Source of the DNA: Hyphomicrobiales bacterium
Lineage (GTDB): Bacteria > Pseudomonadota > Alphaproteobacteria > Rhizobiales > Kaistiaceae
DNA: 64,000 nt
Assembly: GCA_017305635.1 (NCBI GenBank)
Contig: JAFKKF010000008.1
Location: 1-64,000, forward strand
Reading direction: 5' to 3'
Positions 51,664-59,601 of the stretch are shown here, one piece after another. The notes below the pieces were generated by a model. The model made no database searches. It was not told the origin of the DNA and saw nothing but the letters and a program-made list of their open reading frames with translations. The position numbers and the translations under genes were made by a program. Positions within the stretch are counted from its first letter, which is position 1. Each line of letters begins with the position of its first letter.

Positions 51664-52548
51664 TCAGCCGCGGACCTCGACCCCGGCCCATTCCTCGATG
51701 ACGCGGGTCATGGAGGTGAAGTCGGAGGTCGGGCCGTACTTGGCGTTGGTGACGGCGAGCATCTGGCGGACGGCAGCGCCGACGACCATGGGCACGCCCA
51801 TCGACTCGGCCTCGTCGATGCACAGCCGGACGTCCTTGTAGGAAAGGCCGGTGGCGAAGCCGAAGTCGAAGGTGCGCGGCAGGATCGAGCGCGGGAACTT
51901 GTCCTGCGTGGCGCTGTTGCGGCCGCTGCCGGCATTGATGATGTCGAGGAGGACCTTCGGGTCGATGCCTGCCTTGACGCCCATCACCAGCGCCTCCGAG
52001 GAGACTGCCATGGCGGCGGCGGCAAGCAGGTTGTTGGCGAGCTTGGCGACCTGGCCGAGGCCGGCCTTCTCGCCGACGAAGAAGACCTTGCCGAAGACCT
52101 TGAGGAGCGGCTCGCCCTGCTCGAAGGCGGCCTTCGGGCCCGAGGCCATGACGGCGAGCGTGCCGCCGCGGGCGCCGGCAATGCCGCCGGAAACCGGTGC
52201 ATCGATCCACGCGATGTTGCGCGGCGCGAGGCCGGCCGAGACACGGCCGGCCATGCCCGGGCCCGAGGTCGAGAGGTCGATGACGATCCTGACGCGCTTG
52301 CCCTTGCCGATGCCGTTCAGGACCACGTTCTCGACGATGTCGGGTGTCGGCAGGCTGACGAAGACGATGTCGGCATGGTTGCCGACCTCTTCGGCGGAAG
52401 CGGCGACCGTGGCGCCCGCGTCCCGGACCGGCCCGACGGCGGCGGCGCTGGCATCGAAGACCGCGAGCGAATGGCCGGCATCGATGAGCCGGCGGCTCAT
52501 CGGCCCCCCCATGCGTCCGAGGCCTACGAAACCGATCACCTGGTTCAT
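51664..52548 (-). CDS. NAD(P)-dependent oxidoreductase, 3-hydroxyisobutyrate dehydrogenase family
   Basis: This 294-residue beta-hydroxyacid dehydrogenase has GFVGLGRMGGPMSRRL at the N-terminus, the substrate loop DAPVSGGIAGA, and the catalytic lysine in GLGQVAKLANNLL. It is the second member of the family in the window, and is clearly different from the one at 21 kb. It heads a three-gene operon with the CMD-like and aldehyde dehydrogenase genes. The mRNA leader contains a small hairpin (GGCTCC/GGAGCC, 52567-52584), and a copy of the recurring box lies 98 bases upstream of the start. Confidence 0.92.
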   Translation of the reverse strand: MNQVIGFVGLGRMGGPMSRRLIDAGHSLAVFDASAAAVGPVRDAGATVAASAEEVGNHADIVFVSLPTPDIVENVVLNGIGKGKRVRIVIDLSTSGPGMAGRVSAGLAPRNIAWIDAPVSGGIAGARGGTLAVMASGPKAAFEQGEPLLKVFGKVFFVGEKAGLGQVAKLANNLLAAAAMAVSSEALVMGVKAGIDPKVLLDIINAGSGRNSATQDKFPRSILPRTFDFGFATGLSYKDVRLCIDEAESMGVPMVVGAAVRQMLAVTNAKYGPTSDFTSMTRVIEEWAGVEVRG

Positions 52549-52645
52549 GGAAGCGCCTTCCCTGGTGGCTCCTCCTAGGGAGCCCGATCCTTGTTTTGCG
52601 GTCACCCTAGGCCGTCTCGTGACGGGGTCGTACGTCTATGCGGGG

Positions 52646-52661
52646 CATAACAGAAATGCCG
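52646..52661 (-). promoter_or_regulatory. Recurring box, copy D (degenerate), upstream of the hydroxyacid dehydrogenase operon
   Basis: The plus strand reads CATAACAGAAATGCCG. It matches the other three copies at CATAAC, the central G and the final CG, but the right arm is AAAT instead of CTAT. The GTTATG side points to the gene at 52548, 98 bases away. It is the weakest member of the set. Confidence 0.4.
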
Positions 52662-52699
52662 CGACCGCCATCGGGGGAAGGCGGTCGACGGCCGGCCTC

Positions 52700-53578
52700 C
52701 TAGCCGACACGGCTCGCCTCGCCCTTGGCGAGCGCCAGCTCCACGACATGGAGGTCGGCCTTGGTGCGCCGGGACGGGAAGGTATCCTTCAGCCGGTCCT
52801 CGTGGATGGGGATGACCCGCTTCACTTCGCCGCCGGTCGCCTTCAGCATGTCGGCGCTGCAGAAGATGAGGTTCGACTGGCTGCCGACGGCAAGGCCGAT
52901 GGGCACCAGCTGCGGATCGTTTTTGTCGAGGCCGGTAAGGTTGTCATAGGTATAGATGTTGTCGCCGGCGAAGACCCAGACGTCCTGGCTGTTGCGGGCG
53001 CCGTCGTTGCGGATGGTGACGTACATCGAGCCGTAGGTATGGGTATCGGCGGCCAGGTGCAGGTCGATGCCGGGCAGGATGTCCTCGGCATCGCCGTCGA
53101 CGACGATCATGCGGCCTTCCCTGGCGAGCCGCGTCGCCTTCATGATGTCGGCCGGGTCGGCGGCGCCGACGAGGAAGCGGTATTCCGGACCGAGGGTCAG
53201 CGCCCAGACCCACTTATCGAGCTCGCGCTTCTGGATGTAGAACGTCGCGTTCGGAAAGAGGTCGAGCCCGCCCATGTGGTCGAAATGGGCATGGGTGATG
53301 AGGACGCGGGTGACGTCGGCGGGCGTCACGCCGCACTCGGCGAGCACCTCCTCGGGGCCGTGCCAGTTGGTCACGCCATAGAGGTCGGCGAGGTACTTGC
53401 CGTATTCCTTGTGGTCGTAGCCGGTGTCGATGAGGATCACCTCGCTTTTCCCCTTCAGGAGGGCATAGGCATAGGGCAGGTTGCGGATGCCGTGGTGCCA
53501 CGGACCGTAGAGCATCACGGCCTGCGGGAACTTGTTCACCGCCGCGTAGTCGAGCACCCAGATCGAATAGTCCGCCAT
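52700..53578 (-). CDS. MBL-fold hydrolase
   Basis: This 292-residue metallo-beta-lactamase-fold protein has HAHFDH (His96, His98, Asp100, His101) in RVLITHAHFDHMGGLDLFP, an Asp in VWVFAGDNIYTYDN and a C-terminal IPIHEDRLKD. DTHTYGSMYV takes the place of the third zinc His loop. The N-terminus MADYSIWVLDYAAVNKFP is like lactonase-type members. It is the second of three such genes. It follows a small unknown gene by 31 bases and could share its promoter with it. Confidence 0.87.
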   Translation of the reverse strand: MADYSIWVLDYAAVNKFPQAVMLYGPWHHGIRNLPYAYALLKGKSEVILIDTGYDHKEYGKYLADLYGVTNWHGPEEVLAECGVTPADVTRVLITHAHFDHMGGLDLFPNATFYIQKRELDKWVWALTLGPEYRFLVGAADPADIMKATRLAREGRMIVVDGDAEDILPGIDLHLAADTHTYGSMYVTIRNDGARNSQDVWVFAGDNIYTYDNLTGLDKNDPQLVPIGLAVGSQSNLIFCSADMLKATGGEVKRVIPIHEDRLKDTFPSRRTKADLHVVELALAKGEASRVG

Positions 53579-53609
53579 GTTCCTCCCCTCCGGTTTCTTC
53601 TTGCGATGG

Positions 53610-54065
53610 TCATGCCGGCGAAGCCGCAGCCTCGGGCCGCACCAGAAGGCCGTGCTGGGCGCAGCAGGCCTGGCTGAAATCGACGGGCTCGAAGCCGGGC
53701 ACGATCCGCCACAGCGCCTTCAGGTCCCTCTCTGCCCGCTCGAGCGCGCCGAAGAAGGCATCCTCGTCGAAGCCGCGCCGGGCGAGGACGATCGAAACCG
53801 CGCGGCAGAGGGCGGCATGGGCGATGTCGAGATGCCGGCGGTGGTGCGCGGCGCCGGCGGGCGCACCGATGTGCTGGAGCATGCGGCCGCATTCGGAGAG
53901 CGCGGTGCGCGCCGCTTCGACCGGGCCATAGTCGATGGTACCACCCGTCCGTCCGGTAAGGCGCTTCAGGAGGAAGGCGGATAGCTGGGTGAGGGCGCGC
54001 TGCAGCTCGCGATGCGGCGCCTTGGCGTCGGCGACATAACGGGCAAGCGGCGGGGAAAAGCTCAT
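53610..54065 (-). CDS. Small helical protein of unknown function
   Basis: I do not recognise this 151-residue protein. It looks mostly helical, with AHHRRHLDIAHAALCRAVSI holding several His and Cys residues and a C-terminal FSQACCAQHG carrying a Cys pair; metal binding is conceivable but unproven. ATG 54065 is preferred; an upstream start at 54098 would add 11 residues. It is divergent from the MBL gene at 54220 across a copy of the recurring box, and same-strand with the MBL gene at 52700. Codon use looks like its neighbours. Confidence 0.6.
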   Translation of the reverse strand: MSFSPPLARYVADAKAPHRELQRALTQLSAFLLKRLTGRTGGTIDYGPVEAARTALSECGRMLQHIGAPAGAAHHRRHLDIAHAALCRAVSIVLARRGFDEDAFFGALERAERDLKALWRIVPGFEPVDFSQACCAQHGLLVRPEAAASPA

Positions 54066-54110
54066 GCCGGCGAGGCTACCAGACCCCCGGAGACCCATAG
54101 ACCCTGCCGG

Positions 54111-54126
54111 CGGAATAGCAGTTATG
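54111..54126 (+). promoter_or_regulatory. Recurring box, copy A, between divergent genes
   Basis: CGGAATAGCAGTTATG contains the dyad ATAGC-A-GTTAT. The minus strand TTCGCCATAACTGCTAT is identical over 17 bases to copy C at 61.3 kb. It lies 94 bases before the MBL-hydrolase start at 54220 and 46 bases before the unknown gene on the other strand. Confidence 0.6.
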
Positions 54127-54219
54127 GCGAAACGACGCCGCGACAGCCCTCCGCACCGGCGGCAATCTTGGCCGGCTCAAGAAGAATGGCATGCCAGCCG
54201 CTCGCCAGGGGAGGAGATC

Positions 54220-55095
54220 ATGGCCAAGGCTCCGGAGAAGCAGACGCCCGGCGTCTACAAGCGCCGCATCGGCGACGCGATGGTGACCGTCATCAATGAC
54301 GGCTTTCTCGACATACCCTTCGAGATCCTGCGCGGCACCGGGATGGCCGACATGAAGGACCTGATGAAGGCGACCTTCCGCGACGAGCCGCCGCGCCTGA
54401 CGGTCAATGCTTTCGTCATCGAGACCGGCCGGAACACGGTGCTGGTCGATGCCGGCGGCGGGACGACGACGGTCTATTCCATGGGTCTCCTCCTCGAGAA
54501 CCTCGAATCCGCCGGCTTCGCGCCGGCCGATTTCGACACCGTGCTTCTGACCCACATCCATCCCGATCATTCGAGCGGCCTCGTCGGGTCGGCGGGCGAG
54601 GCGCTCTTCTCGCGCGCCGAGATCGTGGTCAACGAGGATGACCTGAACTTCTGGTCCGACACGGGCCTGCGCGACGGCCGCTCGGCAGCGGCGACGCCCT
54701 ACCTCGATTCCGCCGACATGGTGATCGGCACCTATCGCGAGCAGTTCCGGCCGAGCCGCGAGGGCGAGGTGCTGCCGGGCATCCGCCTGCTGGCGCTTCC
54801 CGGCCACACGCCCGGGCATAGCGGCTACCAGCTCGATTCCGCCGGCGAGACGCTGGTCATGTGGGGCGACACGGTCCACGTGCCGGAGATCCAGGTCCCG
54901 CGGCCGCAGGTGACCAGCGAATACGACGTCGACGAGGGCCTCGCCCATGCCAACCGGCGGAAGATCTTCGACTATGCCGCCAAGGAGCGGCATCTCGTCA
55001 CCGGCGGCCATCTCCACCTGCCGGCTTTCGCCCATATCGTGCCGGACGGCGCCGGCTTCCGCCTCGTCCCCGAGACCTGGGCGGTGGTGGTCTAG
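54220..55095 (+). CDS. MBL-fold hydrolase
   Basis: This 291-residue protein has HIHPDH (His112, His114, Asp116, His117) in LLTHIHPDHSSGLVG, LPGHTPGHSGYQL with the third His, WGDTVHVPEI with the bridging Asp, and GGHLHLPAF near the end, so all zinc ligands of an active MBL hydrolase are present. The group resembles methyl-parathion-hydrolase and lactonase-type members. ATG 54220 follows GGGGAGGAG. The gene stands alone, ends in a strong terminator, and has a copy of the recurring box in its promoter region. Confidence 0.88.
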   Translation: MAKAPEKQTPGVYKRRIGDAMVTVINDGFLDIPFEILRGTGMADMKDLMKATFRDEPPRLTVNAFVIETGRNTVLVDAGGGTTTVYSMGLLLENLESAGFAPADFDTVLLTHIHPDHSSGLVGSAGEALFSRAEIVVNEDDLNFWSDTGLRDGRSAAATPYLDSADMVIGTYREQFRPSREGEVLPGIRLLALPGHTPGHSGYQLDSAGETLVMWGDTVHVPEIQVPRPQVTSEYDVDEGLAHANRRKIFDYAAKERHLVTGGHLHLPAFAHIVPDGAGFRLVPETWAVVV

Positions 55096-55152
55096 CTTCG
55101 CCCGGGAGGGCGGCGCGTTTCCCCTTCGCGCCGGCTTCTCCCGACAAGCGAA

Positions 55153-55190
55153 GGGCCGGGCACCGGATCATCCGGCGCCCGGCCCTTTTT
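55153..55190 (+). terminator. Rho-independent terminator after the MBL hydrolase
   Basis: GGGCCGGGC (55153-55161) pairs with GCCCGGCCC (55177-55185), an inner CCGGA/TCCGG extends the stem, and TTTTT (55186-55190) follows. It ends the plus-strand transcript. The minus-strand reading has no T run after the stem, so it acts mainly in one direction. Confidence 0.85.
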
Positions 55191-55214
55191 GTGCGTCCTC
55201 GCGGGGAGGGGCGG

Positions 55215-56375
55215 CTATTGCGCCTCGACCCATTCCTTCTTGGCAGCGTCGTACTTGACCAGCGTCACCTGGTCCTTGCTGATGGTGATGTGGTTCTTCT
55301 CGTTGAAGGAGAGGTCGCCCGAGATGCCCTTGAAGCCCTGCACCTCATTGAAGGCCTTCTGCAGGTCGGTGTTCTTGGTCGACTTGGTATCGCTGATGAC
55401 CTTGGCCAGCATCATGATGGAATCGTAGCTGGTCTCGGCGAAGGGCGTCGATTCGAGGTTGAACTTCGCCTTGTATTCCTCGCGGAACTTGGTCAGCTCC
55501 GGGCTCGGATGGAGGCCGGAGGTCAGCGCCGCGGTGAGCACGCCCTCGGCGAGGTCGCCGGCGAGCTTGGCGAAGGTGTCGTCGGCATTGGTCTCGTCAT
55601 TGCCGTAGACCGTCGCCTTGTAGCCGACCGCCTGGAGGTCCTGGAGGAAGGCGGCCTGGTCCTGCGGGGTCAGCCAGACGTCGACGCACTTGATGCCGGC
55701 ATCCTTGATCGCCTGTACTTCCGGCATCAGGCCGGCGGTGGCGCCGGTCGACCAGTTCTCGGTGATCGAGTGATCGAGGGCGATCTTCTGGCCGGCTGCC
55801 TTGTAGACCTGCTCGATGCCGTAGAGGCCGCCCATGCCGTAGGTCGACGGGTCATGCAGCACGGCGAGGCCGTCCGGGCAGTTCTTCAGCGCGTGTTCGC
55901 CGATCTTGCCGCCCCAGGCGAAGGTGTTGAGGCCGAAGTCGAAGACCCACGGATTGGGCGGGCCGTCCGGGCCGTCCGGGTTCACGGTGAGGCCGCCGTC
56001 GTCGACGACGCCGATGGTCGGCATCTTGTAGCGGATGGCAAGCTCGGCCGTGGTCGGGCCGGTATCCGGCGAGCCGGCAATGGCGACGGCGCCGTTCGAG
56101 ACGAGCTTGGCGTAGAACTGGCCCGACAGCGTCGCCGAAGCGTTGTCATTGTACCATTCGAGCTTGATCTTGCGGCCGAGCACGCCGCCATCGGCGTTGA
56201 TCTTCTCGACTGCCAGCATGGCGCCGTTGACCGTCGCGACGCCGGTCGAGCCGTAGGCGCCGGTGGTGCCGGCAATGAGGCCGACGAGGATGTCGTCCTC
56301 GGCATGGGCCTGGCCCGCCGCGGCAATCAACGCGGTCGTCGCGACCAGCGCTGCCTTCACGAATTTCGCTTTCAT
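55215..56375 (-). CDS. Branched-chain amino acid-type ABC transporter substrate-binding protein
   Basis: This 386-residue periplasmic protein has a Sec signal peptide (MKAKFVKAALVATTALIAAA, cleavage after AHA). The type I fold of the Leu/Ile/Val family is shown by VGLIAGTTGAYGSTGVATVN, INADGGVLGRKIKLEW, DNASATLSGQFYAKLVSNG and the C-terminal DLSFNEKNHITISKDQV. A short internal repeat, PDGPDGPP, follows the second strand. ATG 56375 follows AGGGAGGGAG; a very long upstream open frame is not coding. It is encoded divergently from its likely permeases at 56.8 kb. Substrates of this family range from amino acids to amides and aromatic acids. Confidence 0.92.
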   Translation of the reverse strand: MKAKFVKAALVATTALIAAAGQAHAEDDILVGLIAGTTGAYGSTGVATVNGAMLAVEKINADGGVLGRKIKLEWYNDNASATLSGQFYAKLVSNGAVAIAGSPDTGPTTAELAIRYKMPTIGVVDDGGLTVNPDGPDGPPNPWVFDFGLNTFAWGGKIGEHALKNCPDGLAVLHDPSTYGMGGLYGIEQVYKAAGQKIALDHSITENWSTGATAGLMPEVQAIKDAGIKCVDVWLTPQDQAAFLQDLQAVGYKATVYGNDETNADDTFAKLAGDLAEGVLTAALTSGLHPSPELTKFREEYKAKFNLESTPFAETSYDSIMMLAKVISDTKSTKNTDLQKAFNEVQGFKGISGDLSFNEKNHITISKDQVTLVKYDAAKKEWVEAQ

Positions 56376-56837
56376 AGTCTCTCCCTCCCTTGATGGCCGG
56401 ACGAGGCGGCGCACGCGGCGGACATCCCCTCCGTCGAGGCGCTCTCGCTGTCCTCCATTTCCTGCTCTCGCGTTTGGCCCGGTCTTGTCAACGCGAGCTC
56501 CGGGCTGTTCCGGAAGACTCCGCGCGGTCCTGAAACAGGCGATGCCGCAATGCGGGAGAGCGGCGCGCACTAGTCCCGGAAAAGCAGCGCGGCGCATGCC
56601 CGATCGCGGCTGGCGCAGTGCGAAAGGATGATCCCGCCCGGGCATGCGGCGCGACGCGCCGGAGAGGCATCCGGACGGTCGGTCACCTGTGCCCGGGATA
56701 GCTGTTATGACGGTGGAGTTAGCTGTCGCGACGAGAAGTTTCTCCGTAGCAATCCGCCCATCGACTAGAGTGGTTCGGGGTCTCGCGAGGGCCGCGCCGC
56801 GCACCGGGAAAACGGTGCCGGCGACGTGGGAGGAAGC
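56376..56837. other. Divergent promoter region between binding protein and permease genes
   Basis: These 462 bases hold no gene I can support. A consensus -35 TTGACA lies on the minus strand at 56491-56486, facing the binding-protein gene, with no clear -10. A copy of the recurring box is at 56694-56709. The plus-strand end carries GGGAGG for the permease GTG. Confidence 0.5.
56694..56709 (+). promoter_or_regulatory. Recurring box, copy B, upstream of the liv-type permease operon
   Basis: CGGGATAGCTGTTATG contains the dyad ATAGC-T-GTTAT. Orientation relative to the permease gene is the same as for copies A, C and D, but the distance to the start codon is longer (128 bases). Confidence 0.55.
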
Positions 56838-57737
56838 GTGCTGCAGTTCGTCGCCAGCGGCATCGCCATCGGATGCGTCTACGGCATGATCGGGATGGCG
56901 CTCGCCATCACCTTCTACGTCACCCGCATCATCAATTTCGCGCAAGGCCAGCTGATGATGGTGACCGTCATGGTCACGGCCGAGGTCACCGGCCTCGGCT
57001 ATTCGGCCTGGCTCGGCGTCGTCGCCGGCCTTGCCTGTTCCTGCATCATCGGCGTGCTCTCCTACCTGATCGCGGTCAGGCCGATCCTGGCCTTCAACCG
57101 CTTCGGCTTCGGCTGGCTGGTGAGCACGCTCGGCTTCGCCGTCATGGTCGAGAACGGCGCGGCCTGGCTGTGGGGGCCGACCTCGATCCCCTTCCCGACC
57201 ATCCTCAACAATACCAGCGTGCATTTTGGCGAGGCGGCGGTGCTGACCGGCCAGCAGATCCTCGCCATCGCCACGGCGCTGATCGCGGCCGTCGTCTTCG
57301 AGGTGGTGAGGAAGCGCACGCTCTTCGGCAAGATCGGCATGGCGACCGCCGCCGACCCCGAAATGGCCTCGGCCTTCGGCGTCAACACGACCACGGTCGC
57401 CATCGTCGCCTTCGCCGCCTCGGCCCTGCTCGCCGGGCTCGCCGGCGTCATGATCGGGCCGAGCACCTTCGCCAATCCCTATCTCGGCGACACTTTCGGC
57501 ACCTACGGCTTCATCGCCATGATGATCGGCGGCGGCACCGAGCGGCCGGTCGCTGCCCTCTATGGCGGCATTCTCCTCGGCCTCTCGGCCGAGGGCGCCA
57601 ATGCGCTGATCAACTCGCGCGCCTCGGACTGGTTTCCGTTCCTGGTGCTGGCGCTGATCCTCGTCGTCTCGCCGCGTGGGCTCTTCTCCTCGCAGAGCCC
57701 GCTGATGCGGCGGCGCGTCGCCGCGGCAGCGCGCTGA
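56838..57737 (+). CDS. Branched-chain amino acid-type ABC permease (LivH family)
   Basis: This 299-residue membrane protein has about eight predicted helices. LivH features are IAIGCVYGMIGMALAITF, INFAQGQLMMV and the GGGTERPVAALYGGILLGL loop that contacts the ATPase. The GTG at 56838 is chosen because GGGAGG ends four bases before it; the GTG at 56826 would overlap that ribosome site. It is followed one base later by the fused permease-ATPase gene. It is the first gene of the three-gene operon. Confidence 0.9.
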   Translation: MLQFVASGIAIGCVYGMIGMALAITFYVTRIINFAQGQLMMVTVMVTAEVTGLGYSAWLGVVAGLACSCIIGVLSYLIAVRPILAFNRFGFGWLVSTLGFAVMVENGAAWLWGPTSIPFPTILNNTSVHFGEAAVLTGQQILAIATALIAAVVFEVVRKRTLFGKIGMATAADPEMASAFGVNTTTVAIVAFAASALLAGLAGVMIGPSTFANPYLGDTFGTYGFIAMMIGGGTERPVAALYGGILLGLSAEGANALINSRASDWFPFLVLALILVVSPRGLFSSQSPLMRRRVAAAAR

Positions 57738-57738
57738 C

Positions 57739-59601
57739 ATGGTGGCGATGAACCCGGCCCGGACGGGCCCGGCGGCGGAGCCGGCTTCCCACAGGCGGGC
57801 GCTCGCCGGCCTCGTCGTCGTGATCGCCTACCTGGTGCTCACCTGGTTCGTCGCGCAGGCGAGCCTCAGCGTGCAGAGCGTCATCCTCGTCGCCGCCGTC
57901 TTCGCAGTGCTGGCGATCAGCCTCGACCTCGTCGCCGGCATGCTCGGGCTCTATTCGCTCGGGCAGGGCGGCTTCTTCGGGATCGGCGCCTACATGACGA
58001 CGATCCTGTCGAGCCGCTACGGCTGGGACGTCTTCCTGCTGCTTCCCGCCGTGCTGGCGGTGACTGGCCTCGCCGGCGCCATCGTCGGCGCCATGTCGCT
58101 CCGCGTCAGCGGGCTCTATTTCGCCATCACCACCTTCATCGTCACGCTCGTGCTGACCGTGCTCGAGACCAACCTCGAGATCACCGGCGGCCTGCAGGGA
58201 CTGCTCGGTCCGGCCTTCCCGGACCTGCCCGAGGCGCTGGCGCCGCTCGGCGCGCCGGTTGCCTGGTGCATCATGCTGGCGCTCCTCTTCTGCATCGGGC
58301 TCGTCTGGAACATCCGCCGCTCGGCCCTCTATCCGGTGCTCCTGTCGATCCGCGATGCCGAGCCCTTCGCCGAAGCCGCCGGCGCGCGCACGGCGCTGAT
58401 CAAGGTCGGCGTCTTCAGCCTGTCCGCCGCCATGGCCGGCGGCGCCGGCTGGCTTTTCTCCTTCCTCGGTGTCGTCTCCCCCGGCCAGTTCGACTGGTCG
58501 GTCTCGCTGAACGTCCTCGTCATGGTCCTGGTCGGCGGCATCAACACGACCCTTGGCCCCATCGTCGGCGCCATGTTCGTCTCGATGTTCCCGGTGCTGG
58601 TGAACATCAATCCCTGGCTGCAGGAAATCCTCTACGGCGCGCTCTCCATCGCCGCGATCGCGCTGCTGCCGGAGGGCGTCATCGGCCTCGGCCGGCGGCT
58701 GTTCCTCGGCAGGCGCGGCATCGCGGCGCCGGTCGCCCATGGCGATGCGCCGCCGCCGGAAGCGGTCGCCGCCGGCGATCCGTCGATCGAGCAGGTGGAC
58801 GCGGCGAAGGCTCCGGCGGCTCCGCGCGCCAGCGGCGAGGTGGTGCTCGAATGCCGCGGCATCGAATGCGGCTACGGCCTCGGGCCGAAGGTGCTGAAGG
58901 GCGTCGACCTCGCCGTGCGCCGCGGCGAGATCCACGGCCTGATCGGACCGAACGGCTCCGGCAAGAGCACGCTTGCCAACGTCATTGCGGGGCGGCTCGG
59001 CCCGAGCGCCGGCACGGTCACCGTGCGGGGCCAGCGCGTCAACGGGTTGCCGCCGAGTTCGCGCGCGCGGATGGGCCTCCGCCGCACCTTTCAGGCGGCC
59101 GAGCTGGTGCGCGAGCTGACCACGACGCAGAACGTCACCGTCGGTCTCTACGACCGCGTGCCGGGGATCGTGCGCCGCGCCGCGCTCTGGCCGATGCTGC
59201 CCTCCGGCCGGCGCGATGGTGCCATGATGCGCGGCCGCGCGCGCGACGCGCTCGGCGCGGTAGGCGCCGCCGGCTGGACCGGCGAGCGCGTCGGCGACGT
59301 GCCGCATGGCATCGAGCAGCTCACCCAGCTCGCCGCGGTCTGCATCGCCGGGCCCGACATCCTCATCCTCGACGAGCCGGCGACCGGCCTCTCCGCCCGC
59401 GAGGTCGCGCATCTCGCCCGCATCCTCGCGGACCTCCGGCGGCAGGGCGTGACCATGGTGATCATCGAGCACCAGACGCGCTTCCTCTTCCCGCTCTGCG
59501 ACCAGGTGACGGTGCTGAACCTCGGGGAGGTTATCCTCACCGGCACCGCCGACGAGGTGCGCGCCAACCCGACGGTCAGGCAGGTCTATCTCGGCGAATG
59601 A
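57739..59601 (+). CDS. LivM-LivG fusion: branched-chain-type ABC permease with fused ATP-binding domain
   Basis: This 620-residue protein joins a LivM permease (residues about 20-330, eight to ten helices, LGLYSLGQGGFFGIGAYM, AMSLRVSGLYFAITTFI) to a LivG ATPase (about 370-620) by a Pro/Ala-rich linker. The ATPase has Walker A GPNGSGKST, RTFQAAELVRELTTTQNV for the Q-loop, Walker B DILILDEPATGLSA and switch His in IIEHQTRF. The ABC signature is atypical: DVPHGIEQLTQLAAVCI stands where LivG has LPYGQQR or LSGGQ. Such fusions are known, but the degenerate signature could make this half mainly structural. It overlaps livF by four bases. Confidence 0.9.
   Translation: MVAMNPARTGPAAEPASHRRALAGLVVVIAYLVLTWFVAQASLSVQSVILVAAVFAVLAISLDLVAGMLGLYSLGQGGFFGIGAYMTTILSSRYGWDVFLLLPAVLAVTGLAGAIVGAMSLRVSGLYFAITTFIVTLVLTVLETNLEITGGLQGLLGPAFPDLPEALAPLGAPVAWCIMLALLFCIGLVWNIRRSALYPVLLSIRDAEPFAEAAGARTALIKVGVFSLSAAMAGGAGWLFSFLGVVSPGQFDWSVSLNVLVMVLVGGINTTLGPIVGAMFVSMFPVLVNINPWLQEILYGALSIAAIALLPEGVIGLGRRLFLGRRGIAAPVAHGDAPPPEAVAAGDPSIEQVDAAKAPAAPRASGEVVLECRGIECGYGLGPKVLKGVDLAVRRGEIHGLIGPNGSGKSTLANVIAGRLGPSAGTVTVRGQRVNGLPPSSRARMGLRRTFQAAELVRELTTTQNVTVGLYDRVPGIVRRAALWPMLPSGRRDGAMMRGRARDALGAVGAAGWTGERVGDVPHGIEQLTQLAAVCIAGPDILILDEPATGLSAREVAHLARILADLRRQGVTMVIIEHQTRFLFPLCDQVTVLNLGEVILTGTADEVRANPTVRQVYLGE

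Noticed and set aside
56376-57740. A possible 455-residue N-terminal extension of the branched-chain binding protein
   Set aside because: The signal peptide and AGGGAGGGAG ribosome site fix the start at 56375, and the extension is antisense to the LivH gene.
57610-59472. A minus-strand open frame of 620 codons opposite the LivM-LivG fusion
   Set aside because: Asp/Glu/Arg-rich shadow of the coding strand with no recognisable domain.
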